Shown here piece by piece: positions 8,047 to 15,211 of a stretch of 22,135 bases of DNA (position 1 is the first letter of the stretch; every line of letters begins with the position of its first letter). The notes below the pieces were generated by a model. The model searched no databases and had not been told where the DNA came from. It worked only from the letters and a program-made list of their open reading frames with translations. The DNA is from Candidatus Altarchaeota archaeon (GTDB taxonomy: Archaea > Altiarchaeota > Altiarchaeia > IMC4 > SCGC-AAA252-I15). The position numbers and the translations under genes are program-made. The stretch spans positions 1 through 22,135 of the forward strand of contig JAHIYG010000143.1 of the NCBI GenBank assembly GCA_018815265.1, read 5' to 3'.

Positions 8047-8132
8047 ATGCTCCACCCCCTATTTAATAAGATTTAGAAAGCCAACCAACCGTCAACTTCC
8101 CATATACTTATTTATTAAAAAACCTTATAAAC

Positions 8133-8139
8133 AAAAAAA
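8133..8139 (-). terminator. T-run after the small lipoprotein gene
   Basis: Read on the minus strand, seven consecutive T follow 13 bases after the stop of the 59-residue lipoprotein gene, and a second run of T lies at 8117-8122. Archaeal transcription ends at such T tracts without needing a hairpin. The tract would separate the small lipoprotein transcript from the PqqD-like gene downstream. Confidence 0.5.
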
Positions 8140-8152
8140 TATTGACCAATGT

Positions 8153-8332
8153 TCAACTATTTGTTGTTTCTGTGTTTGTTGATGCTTTTACACCCTCTAC
8201 ACCGGTTCCATAGTATATGTCGTCATCGTAGTCGTATCCAGAGTATCCACCGCCAGGCGTCGTACAACAACACAGACATCCGAGGCTTGTCACAACCAAT
8301 GCCATAATCAACAACATAATCTTCCAGTTCAT
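8153..8332 (-). CDS. 59-residue lipoprotein, Tyr/Asp/Gly-rich
   Basis: A short gene found by direct reading. ATG at 8332, stop at 8153, 59 residues. It begins MNWKIMLLIMALVVTSLGC, a textbook lipoprotein signal with the lipobox TSLGC at 16-20 (lipid on Cys19), followed by more cysteines (CLCCC). The mature part is tiny: Gly-rich, then a tyrosine/aspartate stretch (GYSGYDYDDDIYYGTG), then a Thr/Asn tail. A TATA-like box (CTTAAATAT on the minus strand, 8361-8369) lies about 33 bp upstream, giving a very short leader. The T-run downstream supports an independent transcript. Function is unknown: it could be a small surface adhesin, a metal-binding lipopeptide, or a substrate of a modifying system, given the neighbouring PqqD-like gene. 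The signal peptide and flanking signals make it likely real despite its size. Confidence 0.7.
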   Translation of the reverse strand: MNWKIMLLIMALVVTSLGCLCCCTTPGGGYSGYDYDDDIYYGTGVEGVKASTNTETTNS

Positions 8333-8371
8333 ATTAGCTCACTAACTAATTTGTATCACGATATTTAAGCT

Positions 8372-9139
8372 TTAACTTTTACTGCCCATGAAAAGGCTCA
8401 CTGCAAGCCCGGTCACCAATGCGACAAGCGAATCGCTTGCAAAATACTTTGTTGACGCCAGGATACTTAATTCATAGCCTCCCCAGAAATGACCTAACAC
8501 CACTGAAAGTATCACCCCCACAACTGTGGCTAATACAAAATGGCTGACGCCCTTCCTAAAATCCTGGTAACCTTGCTTTATGAACGCGAAAGCAGCAACC
8601 ATAAAAACTGCAAAAAACCACATACCCACCGTTTCATTAGGTGCTGCTATGGTCTTAGATGAAAAAACACCGAATTGGGCTATGACTAGATAAGTCAACA
8701 CTGCACCTATGCTTTTATCGTCCTTTAGGGTTTTCAAAGACATCATCTCCATTAATGCCCTGCTTTTTTCATCTACCTGCTCTGTTTTTTCATCTCCTTT
8801 AGGTTTCAATGTTGTGAATGCAGCATACAATGCTATCACAAAAGCCAAAAATCCGGCAATTAAACCCGCAACCCCAAAAACGATTGTGTCATTTGTGAAA
8901 CCCTCCACACCTACCTTATCAATTAAGGTAGTCATGAATTGATAGAATGCAAGCGAGACAATAGTCAAAAGAAATATCTTTTTGAGGAAGAAGATTATAA
9001 GTCCTGACAGCTTGTTTATGATTAGGACTGCTAAATAGATTCCAATCAAAACCGCAGAAACCGCAAAGACATCACCTGCCTGAAGCCTCGCCGGCAAATC
9101 CAACGCATACTCTGAGGCATAGTCGACTAACTCAACCAT
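8372..9139 (-). CDS. Multi-pass membrane protein, unknown function
   Basis: Integral membrane protein of 255 residues that I cannot assign to a family. Hydrophobic segments are visible at about 23-43, 47-72, 85-109, 144-160, 171-189, 199-217 and 236-252, with the last two Gly-rich. Between segments 3 and 4 is a charged cytoplasmic-type loop of about 30 residues (around 111-142), rich in Lys, Asp and Glu. No catalytic or transporter motif stands out. It is the last cistron of a five-gene operon, starting 3 bases after the HAD phosphatase stop. Operon partners (IPK, glutamate kinase, KaiC-like ATPase) do not point to a common role. It could be a small channel or an accessory to lipid metabolism; both are guesses. 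Confidence 0.8.
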   Translation of the reverse strand: MVELVDYASEYALDLPARLQAGDVFAVSAVLIGIYLAVLIINKLSGLIIFFLKKIFLLTIVSLAFYQFMTTLIDKVGVEGFTNDTIVFGVAGLIAGFLAFVIALYAAFTTLKPKGDEKTEQVDEKSRALMEMMSLKTLKDDKSIGAVLTYLVIAQFGVFSSKTIAAPNETVGMWFFAVFMVAAFAFIKQGYQDFRKGVSHFVLATVVGVILSVVLGHFWGGYELSILASTKYFASDSLVALVTGLAVSLFMGSKS

Positions 9140-9142
9140 AAC

Positions 9143-9823
9143 TTACTGATTGTCTCCAACCTTAAAAAGCGCATTAACTGAGCTCTTGTCTAAATCAGCT
9201 GCGGAGCCGACTATCAAATCAGGATTTAAACCCTTAAGCTCCGCCTCACTGCTTCCCCCAGTGAGGACAGCAACAGTCTTCATCCCCGCGTCTTTTCCAG
9301 CATGTATCCCATGCAGGCTGTCATCTACTGCAACAGCCATTTCTGCACTAACCTTCAAGGTATCGCATGCTTTAATGAGCATTGAAGGATGTGGCTTCGG
9401 ATGCGGTACCTCATCCACTCCCACAATAAAGTCAAACAAACCTGCAAGCTCTGATGACAAAAGCATCCCATCGATGTTTTTCCGGGGGCTATTTGACGCA
9501 AGAGCCAACATATACCCCTCTTGACGCAAATTAATCAGATTCTCCTTCACACCAGGAAATGCTCTGACGCCATCAACATACCTTTCCCTAAAAATCTCCT
9601 GTTTCCTATCTGCCAACTTGACATAATCCACTGTATTAGGTTCCAACCCCCTTGAAACCAGATAATCCTTGACTATATCCCTCCACAGCTTTCCAAAAAG
9701 CAGCCTGAAGTCACCTTCCGTAAACTCGAACCCAAACTCATTGAACGCATCCTTGAATGCGAGATAATGAGGATGCTGTGAGTCGACCAAGGTGCCGTCC
9801 AAGTCGAAAATCAATAAAATCAT
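9143..9823 (-). CDS. HAD-superfamily phosphatase (phosphoglycolate phosphatase/beta-PGM-like)
   Basis: Haloacid dehalogenase-type hydrolase of 226 residues, probably a phosphomonoesterase in the cytosol. All four motifs are present: I, FDLDGTLVDS (Asp7 nucleophile, Asp9); II, LASNSPRKN (Ser110 or Ser112); III, HPKPHP (Lys143); IV, VAVDDSLHG (Asp167, Asp168). The helical cap inserted between motifs I and II at about 15-85 places it in subfamily I with phosphoglycolate phosphatases and beta-phosphoglucomutase. The substrate cannot be read from the sequence. Its ATG overlaps the IPK stop (ATGA), so synthesis is coupled to IPK. A role in removing or salvaging a phosphorylated intermediate is possible but is inference only. 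Confidence 0.92.
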   Translation of the reverse strand: MILLIFDLDGTLVDSQHPHYLAFKDAFNEFGFEFTEGDFRLLFGKLWRDIVKDYLVSRGLEPNTVDYVKLADRKQEIFRERYVDGVRAFPGVKENLINLRQEGYMLALASNSPRKNIDGMLLSSELAGLFDFIVGVDEVPHPKPHPSMLIKACDTLKVSAEMAVAVDDSLHGIHAGKDAGMKTVAVLTGGSSEAELKGLNPDLIVGSAADLDKSSVNALFKVGDNQ

Positions 9824-10608
9824 CTTTTAATTGCAGTACCTATTCCTGACTCCCCAGACAACGTCCGCCTAAGATATCCTCTGTCTGAACCGATAATCTC
9901 AGAAGGTATTCCCTTCCTTGCAATAGCCAGTAATTCACTAATCTTCCCGACTATCCCGCCGGTCACGTCTGTCCCATCTGTTTTTCTCCCCTTCAACCCA
10001 CGCATAATCTCTGAATCAATTAAATCATATTTCCTGGCATCCTTCAAACAGGGATCCTTGTCAAATACGCCGTTATAAGAGGTCACAATCACTACCTTGT
10101 CTGCACAAAGTTTTTCGGCAAGATATGGCACAAGCTGGTCTCCACTCAGAATATCGACTCCCTTCTCCAAATCAACCAAGACATCCCCATACAATACCGG
10201 AGTCAACCCCGCATCTACGAGTTTCTTCAATGCTTTAACCTGGAACTCAACTATCCTACCTCTCTTCAATATTCCGCATGCAGAGGGCTGGAATGCCACA
10301 GCATTAACACCCTCCTTGACGAGTGCATCAACAACTTTCGCATTCAATTTCCCCATAGAATTGCGTGTTTCAGAAACTCCCCTAACCTGCATTTCAGACC
10401 TAAGGCCTTGCTTAAGCTTGTATTTTTTTGCAGGTACATGCCCGTATGGGCCTGCTCCATGGACTATAACAACCTTCACATCTTCCTTATTCAACACATT
10501 AGAAACCTCACTACACAGTTGCTTTAACTTTCTTGTGTTGACTGCCCGTTGGTCCTTTTTCTTGTCTGTTATGACTGACCCGCCAAACTTCACCACATAT
10601 GTCTTCAT
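9820..10608 (-). CDS. Isopentenyl phosphate kinase
   Basis: IPK phosphorylates isopentenyl phosphate to isopentenyl diphosphate using ATP, the last step of the archaeal mevalonate route. The protein has 262 residues, the family's normal length, with an amino-acid-kinase fold. Visible: the nucleotide-binding start VVKFGGSVITDKK (Lys7, Gly9-Gly10-Ser11); the diagnostic HGAGPYGH, in which the second His (57) is the substrate-phosphate-binding catalytic His of IPKs; GDVLVD and ILSGDQLVPYLA; and the ATP-site segment GLKGRKTDGTDVTGGIVGK. The His separates it from fosfomycin kinases and from glutamate 5-kinase. It overlaps the gene before it (proB) and the one after (HAD) by 4 bp each. The enzymes making its substrate are encoded about 2.5 kb away on the same strand in another operon. 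Confidence 0.95.
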   Translation of the reverse strand: MKTYVVKFGGSVITDKKKDQRAVNTRKLKQLCSEVSNVLNKEDVKVVIVHGAGPYGHVPAKKYKLKQGLRSEMQVRGVSETRNSMGKLNAKVVDALVKEGVNAVAFQPSACGILKRGRIVEFQVKALKKLVDAGLTPVLYGDVLVDLEKGVDILSGDQLVPYLAEKLCADKVVIVTSYNGVFDKDPCLKDARKYDLIDSEIMRGLKGRKTDGTDVTGGIVGKISELLAIARKGIPSEIIGSDRGYLRRTLSGESGIGTAIKR

Positions 10609-11726
10609 TTTGTAAGGAGAATCATGTTATCATGGTAGATGATTTCATTGCATGTCTTTTTCCCGAGTTTAGATGATATTTCAGAGCATTTCAAACCCCT
10701 TATTTTTCCTATCTCTTCGGATGTAAAATTAGAAATTCCCCTTGCAAACTCAATACCCTCCGAATCCAGTATTGATATCGCTTCGCCCTTGTTGAATTCT
10801 CCCTTAACCTTTGTGACTCCAGCAGGCAGAAGAGATGTTTTCCCTGTTTTCAAAATATTCTTCGCTCCGCTATCAACCGTGACTGAACCTCTTGTCTTAG
10901 TGGAAAACAGCATCCACTGGTGCTTGTTATCTAATTTTTCCCCTGGGATGAAAACAGTACCTACCGGCTCTCCATTGAACAGCCTCTTTAATACGCCACT
11001 CATCCTCGCATCTACTATTGCCATAGGTATCCCGCATTTCATCATGGTTTTCCCGGCAATGACTTTAGACCTTATACCTCCTACTCCACCACCCCATGAT
11101 TTACCATCCAGCATTTCAATGTCATCGGTTATCTGCCTCACCTCATGAATCTTCTTGGCATTCTCTGACTTGCGCGGATCCAATGTGTAGAGTCCATCCA
11201 TGCTGGACATAAGTATCAATAGGTCTGCCCCAAGGTTGGATGCAATCAGTGCAGACAGCGTGTCGTTGTCTCCAAACTTTATCTCGTCAACAGACACGGA
11301 ATCGTTCTCATTCACAATAGGTATAACTCCAAGCTTCAAAAGTGAATTGAATGTGTTTCTGATGTTCAAATACCTTGTTCTGTTTTCAAAATCTTGTTTG
11401 GTCACAAGAATCTGGGCTACGACAAACCCATGCTTTGTAAACATCTGCCCGTATGCCTTCATCAACTCATTCTGGCCTACTGCAGCGCATGCCTGAAGTA
11501 GATTAATATCCCTAGGCTTTTGCTTCAGGCCGAGTTTGGTCATTCCACAGGCTATGGCACCAGACGAAACTATTATAACCTCTAAACCTGAAGCCTTCAG
11601 AGAAGCTATCTCCGCCCCTAACTTATCCAATTTTCCCTCGTCAAGCCTTAATTTAGTGGTTATACTTGCAGTACCAACCTTCACTACCACCTTAGTAGCA
11701 CTCGAGAAAATCTGTCCGCGCTCCAT
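10605..11726 (-). CDS. proB: Glutamate 5-kinase with C-terminal PUA domain
   Basis: Predicted to phosphorylate glutamate to glutamyl 5-phosphate, the first step of proline synthesis. The 373 residues match full-length bacterial-type enzymes: amino-acid-kinase domain about 10-260, then a PUA domain about 280-365. Signatures are VVVKVGTASIT at the N-terminus, VSSGAIACGM, IPIVNENDSVSV with FGDNDTLSALIA in the glutamate/ATP region, and GGGVGGIRSKVIAGKTMMKCGI. In the last, the usual Gly-Thr-Gly-Gly-Met is replaced by Gly-Gly-Val-Gly-Gly-Ile. A GGTGA ribosome site overlaps the KaiC-like stop codon 11 bases upstream. ProA, its usual partner, is not in the window. It sits directly before IPK, a kinase of the same fold. 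The alternative is a related acyl-phosphate-forming kinase with shifted substrate; the retained motifs favour glutamate. Confidence 0.9.
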   Translation of the reverse strand: MERGQIFSSATKVVVKVGTASITTKLRLDEGKLDKLGAEIASLKASGLEVIIVSSGAIACGMTKLGLKQKPRDINLLQACAAVGQNELMKAYGQMFTKHGFVVAQILVTKQDFENRTRYLNIRNTFNSLLKLGVIPIVNENDSVSVDEIKFGDNDTLSALIASNLGADLLILMSSMDGLYTLDPRKSENAKKIHEVRQITDDIEMLDGKSWGGGVGGIRSKVIAGKTMMKCGIPMAIVDARMSGVLKRLFNGEPVGTVFIPGEKLDNKHQWMLFSTKTRGSVTVDSGAKNILKTGKTSLLPAGVTKVKGEFNKGEAISILDSEGIEFARGISNFTSEEIGKIRGLKCSEISSKLGKKTCNEIIYHDNMILLTK

Positions 11727-11737
11727 CTTAGCTTCAC

Positions 11738-12445
11738 CTACTCCTGGCCGAAATCCCCAAATATCATCTGCCTCGGCTGTAACTGTATGCCTTCGGAGAT
11801 GATGTATGGCACAAGGCTTGTCATCTGGTCTGTACCTCTCATCTTCAGGATCTCAAGCGCCCTAACTCGCGTCTTGCCCCTGCGTATGTTGTACAACACT
11901 ACCACCCCGTCTACGACAAATTCCATAACCCCATGCCTACTGTATTTCGTAGGGTCCTGTTCAGACTCAGATATAAGGACTGTTGTGACTCCCATCTTTT
12001 GAAGCCAGTCGACAAGCCGCAGAACCCACTGCCTCCGGTTGTGTTCTCCCTCCAGCATGGCTTCAATGCTTGTAACTGAATCAATAACTACCCTTTTAGC
12101 TTTCAAACTGTTTATTGCATCTACTATGGCGCCATATTCCTCCCTCACAATGTTCATCACCACCTGAGGATCTATTCTCAGAAGCTTTAATGTGCCTTCA
12201 TCCTCTAACTTCCCAAGATCCCATTTATGGCGTCCCATATTCTCCTTAATCTCCTTAATCTGCTCCTCGAATGTGACATATATGCCTGGTTCCCCGTGTT
12301 GGGCGCCATATACAAGGTATTGCATAGCCATAGTCGACTTACCTGAGCCGCATCCGCCAACTAAAAGTATTGTGTTATTTTTCTTGTATCCTCCCTCAAT
12401 CATCTCATCCAAACCAGGTATGCCTGTCGAAACCCTCTCAACCAT
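11738..12445 (-). CDS. Single-domain KaiC-like RecA-fold ATPase
   Basis: ATPase of the KaiC/RadA family with one RecA-like domain, 235 residues. Visible: the KaiC opening STGIPGLDEMIEGGY, Walker A GGCGSGKST (30-38), the catalytic glutamate pair in VTFEEQ (60-61), Walker B VVIDSVT with Asp122, and a C-terminal strand pair with ILKMRGTDQ typical of archaeal KaiC-like proteins. Such proteins are abundant in archaea and are thought to act in signalling, often with no clock role; a target is not evident here. It is first in the operon with proB, ipk, the HAD phosphatase and the membrane protein. A TATA-like box about 22-26 bp before the ATG and the lack of a ribosome site suggest a leaderless or near-leaderless mRNA. 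Confidence 0.92.
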   Translation of the reverse strand: MVERVSTGIPGLDEMIEGGYKKNNTILLVGGCGSGKSTMAMQYLVYGAQHGEPGIYVTFEEQIKEIKENMGRHKWDLGKLEDEGTLKLLRIDPQVVMNIVREEYGAIVDAINSLKAKRVVIDSVTSIEAMLEGEHNRRQWVLRLVDWLQKMGVTTVLISESEQDPTKYSRHGVMEFVVDGVVVLYNIRRGKTRVRALEILKMRGTDQMTSLVPYIISEGIQLQPRQMIFGDFGQE

Positions 12446-12562
12446 CTTTTGTTTCTAAAATATATTTAAGCGTTTATACTAATAGGATTAGCAATAAATA
12501 TCTATGGGAGAACCTACAGTTATTTATCGCGAAATGATAGTTATTAGTTTTTGGAGAAAAAA
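12446..12562. promoter_or_regulatory. Divergent promoter region, KaiC-like operon / prs
   Basis: The 117-bp gap is strongly A/T-rich. On the minus strand TTAAATATATTTT (about 12459-12471) ends close to 26 bp before the KaiC-like ATG at 12445, so that mRNA probably has almost no leader. On the plus strand TTATTTATC (about 12520-12528) is placed to start transcription near 12550, leaving a short leader with GGAG at 12553-12556, six bases before the prs ATG. No operator-like palindrome stands out. Boxes are by eye. Confidence 0.5.
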
Positions 12563-13423
12563 ATGTTGGTATTTGGGGGTACAAGGTCTGCAAGTCTTTC
12601 ATGGAATGTTGCCAAGTCAATGAAGGCTGAAGTTGGGAAGTCAGAGATTAAGGCATTTCCTGACGGCGAAAAATACGTGAGAATAAACTCGGCAGTCAAA
12701 GGTAGGGAATGCACTGTTGTCCAGTCAATCCGGTCAAATGACGATTTTGTAGAGCTTCTTCTGATGCTCGACACATTACGCGACCTCGGTGCAAACCAAG
12801 TCCACGCTGTAATGCCGTATCTAGCCTATATGCGGCAGGACAAAAGGTTTCATGTAGGGGAGGCATTGAGTGCAAAAACCATCCTAAAACTACTTTATGA
12901 AGTCTCTGATTCCATCACAACAATAAATTGTCACTTCCTGAACGAGGGTGGCGAGGCAGTCTACAACCACATAAGGTTCATGAACCTTGATGCCATGCCA
13001 ATCCTCCTAGGTTATGTCGGCTCAAAAGTGGAGAATCCATTTTTAATAGCTCCAGACAAGGGTTCCCTGAGTTTTGCCAAGGCTGCAGCATCCCAGCTAG
13101 ACTGCGAATTCGACCACCTTTCAAAAACAAGGCTTTCAGGTTCTGAAGTCAGGATAGACATGAAGGACTTGGATGTTGGGGGAAAGGATGTGCTGATACT
13201 AGATGACATAATCAGCACTGGAGGCACGATTGTTGAGGCTGCAAAGCTAATCAGGAAAGGCCATCCATCAAGCATAAATGTCGCATGCGTCCATGGACTC
13301 TTCTTAAATGGTATAGAACACTTCAAAGGCGAAGTCGACAGACTCACCTCGACAGACACATTGGACAACCCAGTATCCAAGGTTTCCGTTGGGGACCTAA
13401 TCGGCCAAAGCATCTTGAGATGA
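12563..13423 (+). CDS. prs: Ribose-phosphate pyrophosphokinase (PRPP synthetase)
   Basis: Makes PRPP from ribose 5-phosphate and ATP for nucleotide, His and Trp synthesis. It has 286 residues, close to the short archaeal enzymes. Visible: FPDGEKYVRI (33-42) for ATP, the flexible-loop and ribose region MPYLAYMRQDKRF (84-96), His124 in INCHF, and the PRPP loop LILDDIISTGGT (211-222). I start at the ATG at 12563 with GGAG six bases before it; a TTG four codons earlier overlaps that ribosome site and is less likely. The stop overlaps the start of the DUF192 gene (ATGA), so the two are co-transcribed, although no metabolic link is obvious. Confidence 0.95.
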   Translation: MLVFGGTRSASLSWNVAKSMKAEVGKSEIKAFPDGEKYVRINSAVKGRECTVVQSIRSNDDFVELLLMLDTLRDLGANQVHAVMPYLAYMRQDKRFHVGEALSAKTILKLLYEVSDSITTINCHFLNEGGEAVYNHIRFMNLDAMPILLGYVGSKVENPFLIAPDKGSLSFAKAAASQLDCEFDHLSKTRLSGSEVRIDMKDLDVGGKDVLILDDIISTGGTIVEAAKLIRKGHPSSINVACVHGLFLNGIEHFKGEVDRLTSTDTLDNPVSKVSVGDLIGQSILR

Positions 13424-13857
13424 AAAGAGTGCATCTTGCAACAGCTATTCTGCTGTTAACCACTATCTACTTCCTCTTTTTTCATTCGGAGACCCAAGAC
13501 GATGTCAAGGCATGCGTTGGAAGTACATGTATTTTCTTAGAGAAAGCAGTTACTTCCTCTGAACAGAGGACTGGGCTCATGTTTAGGGAAAGGCTGGAGG
13601 GGGATAGGGGAATGTTTTTCATCTTTGAGGACTATGCAGTTCATTCCTTTTGGATGAAAAATACCTTGATTCCACTTGATATAATATGGCTCGATGAAAA
13701 CTATACAGTCATAGGCTATGTCACTGCAAACCCATGTACTTCAGACCCGTGCGAGGTTTATTCAATGTCTTATCCTTCAAAATATGTCATCGAAGCAAAT
13801 GCTGGTTTCATGGAAGAAAATGACATAGGTGTCGGCGATAGATTCAGAATTAATTAA
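13420..13857 (+). CDS. Membrane-anchored DUF192 protein
   Basis: Protein of 145 residues with an N-terminal hydrophobic signal or anchor at about 5-21, followed by a DUF192 domain in the extracytoplasmic part. The family pattern is clear: TGLMFRERL, GMFFIFE, HSFWMKNTLIPLDIIWLD, and a C-terminal VIEANAGFMEENDIGVGDRF. DUF192 is widespread in bacteria and archaea, small and beta-rich, with no firmly established function. Four cysteines (32, 37, 106, 111) pair plausibly as two disulfides, fitting an exported domain. I use the ATG at 13420 that overlaps the prs stop; the longer reading upstream lies inside prs. Convergent with pcm, sharing a palindromic TTAA at the stops. Confidence 0.88.
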   Translation: MKRVHLATAILLLTTIYFLFFHSETQDDVKACVGSTCIFLEKAVTSSEQRTGLMFRERLEGDRGMFFIFEDYAVHSFWMKNTLIPLDIIWLDENYTVIGYVTANPCTSDPCEVYSMSYPSKYVIEANAGFMEENDIGVGDRFRIN

Positions 13858-14504
13858 ATGTCCCACCCGTCTGCCCCAATCAAAGGGACAAATACGCATC
13901 CACCATGTTCGTGTATTTCTATCTTTTCATCTTCTTTCTTGAATACTTCAACTAGTGTCTGCCTTATTCTATCACCAACTGGTATGAGCAATTTTGAATT
14001 TTTCCCGAGTTGACTAATCAGTTGTTTAGGTATCCTGGGAGATGCTGCTGTTACTATTATCCGGTCATATGGGGCGTTTTCACCATAACCTAATGTGCCG
14101 TCACCACATCTGCATGTGATGTTGCCATATCCTAACCTCTCAATCAGGTTAGATGCATTTTCAAACAGTTCCTTATGCCGTTCAACAGTCGTTACATGTC
14201 CGGTTTTAGCTAGTTCAGCCAGTATAGCCGCCTGGTATCCTGAGCCTGTTCCGATTTCAAGTATCTCGTCACTGTCTCTTATGTCTGCCAACTCCGACAT
14301 TATCGCAACCATGTGGGGGGCAGACACGGTCTGACTGCAGCCTATTGGGAGGGGGTGGTCAGCGTATGCATCATCTGAATACTTAGGTGAGATGAATAGT
14401 CTTCGGTCTACCTTCCTGAATGCGTTCTCGACTTTCTTCGACTTGATATGCCCCTCTTTTTTAAGCACTTCAATTAGTTTGTTTTTTTCCTGTTCAGAAT
14501 TCAC
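13854..14504 (-). CDS. pcm: Protein-L-isoaspartate O-methyltransferase
   Basis: Uses S-adenosylmethionine to methylate L-isoaspartyl residues in damaged proteins, starting their repair. It has 216 residues, the normal length. Visible: the substrate-side motif LPIGCSQTVSAPHMVA (about 52-67) characteristic of PCMT, the AdoMet loop EIGTGSGYQAAILA (83-96), the acidic end of beta-2 at TTVERH, and the later YDRIIVTAASPRIP and LLIPVG strands. Its ATG overlaps the stop of the upstream low-complexity protein gene (ATGA), and it is the last of three minus-strand genes (uppP-like, unknown, pcm). It is convergent with the DUF192 gene by 4 bp. I see nothing unusual in the protein. Confidence 0.95.
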   Translation of the reverse strand: MNSEQEKNKLIEVLKKEGHIKSKKVENAFRKVDRRLFISPKYSDDAYADHPLPIGCSQTVSAPHMVAIMSELADIRDSDEILEIGTGSGYQAAILAELAKTGHVTTVERHKELFENASNLIERLGYGNITCRCGDGTLGYGENAPYDRIIVTAASPRIPKQLISQLGKNSKLLIPVGDRIRQTLVEVFKKEDEKIEIHEHGGCVFVPLIGADGWDI

Positions 14505-15187
14505 TTTTTAGCTCTGCTTCTGAGACTTGTATCCTTTTTCCCAAAAGGATTAGATTGGAACAAATTCCCATCTCTCATCTGCTCTTTCACTTGCGATACT
14601 CTTTCCATGTGTTCACTGAGGGTGCCGGGTTTCTTTCTGAAATTATCACCTAATCCCTGTTTTTTCGAAGCTAACTGGCTTCCACCACCCAGGTCATGTC
14701 CTCCCCCAAGTGAATGCATGCCACCGATTGTATGTGCTGACTGAACCTCAGCCAACATATCTTTGACTGATTTTTTGACTACTCCAGAATAATTTGACTT
14801 GAACTTACTGAGTCTTGAGTCAATTACTTTCTTGTCGGAAGAAATTGGTTCAGGCGCAACATTCTCACTAGAGACTAATTCCCCCTCTTCTGAATATTCA
14901 GGAGTTGATTGCATGTCCTCAACCGGCTTTTTTGGAAGATTTCCGAAGGATACTTTATTCCAATTAGCACCTGGTACTTGGGCCTTTTCCTTTTGGGCTT
15001 TTTGACCTGCAAGTGGCGACCTGTATTCTGCAGCATTCTCTAAAGCTGTCGTGTCAGCGGAGTATGAATCGAACTGCTGGCCTCCAACCATGAAGTTTTC
15101 TTCAGTGGATCCATCACCCATTACTTCTACTGTTCTGCCGTCGTTTAAAACGCGGAAGAGTCTACCGTCTATCCAGTGTTCTTCCAT
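14501..15187 (-). CDS. Low-complexity, mostly disordered protein of unknown function
   Basis: A protein of 228 residues that I do not recognise. The first 30 residues look like a small ordered beta element (EHWIDGRLFRVLNDGRTVEV). The rest is polar and rich in Ser, Lys, Glu, Gly and Gln, with no hydrophobic core, signal peptide or membrane helix. Around 153-169 a Gly/His-rich segment repeats the theme GG(M/G)HSLGGGHDLGGG and might bind metal. The C-terminus is basic and Arg/Lys-rich, which would suit nucleic acid or membrane binding. It sits between uppP (24 bases upstream) and pcm (4-bp overlap), so it is co-transcribed with both. Even codon use matching the neighbours supports it being expressed. 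Function unknown. Confidence 0.75.
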   Translation of the reverse strand: MEEHWIDGRLFRVLNDGRTVEVMGDGSTEENFMVGGQQFDSYSADTTALENAAEYRSPLAGQKAQKEKAQVPGANWNKVSFGNLPKKPVEDMQSTPEYSEEGELVSSENVAPEPISSDKKVIDSRLSKFKSNYSGVVKKSVKDMLAEVQSAHTIGGMHSLGGGHDLGGGSQLASKKQGLGDNFRKKPGTLSEHMERVSQVKEQMRDGNLFQSNPFGKKDTSLRSRAKK

Positions 15188-15211
15188 ATGTTAAAAAATG
15201 CATTTTTAAAG

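Noticed and set aside
9820..10608. Fosfomycin kinase or a second glutamate/acetylglutamate kinase instead of IPK
   Set aside because: The HGAGPYGH motif with its second His, length of 262 and the pathway genes nearby are diagnostic of IPK.
10097..10615. Plus-strand open frames opposite ipk and proB (also 10639-11148)
   Set aside because: Antisense to well-supported kinases; Ser/Pro/Phe-rich translations are typical of mirror frames.
13285..13419. 45 extra residues at the N-terminus of the DUF192 gene
   Set aside because: The extension lies within prs in another frame, is unrelated to a signal peptide, and the ATG at 13420 gives a proper signal and overlaps the prs stop in the ATGA form.
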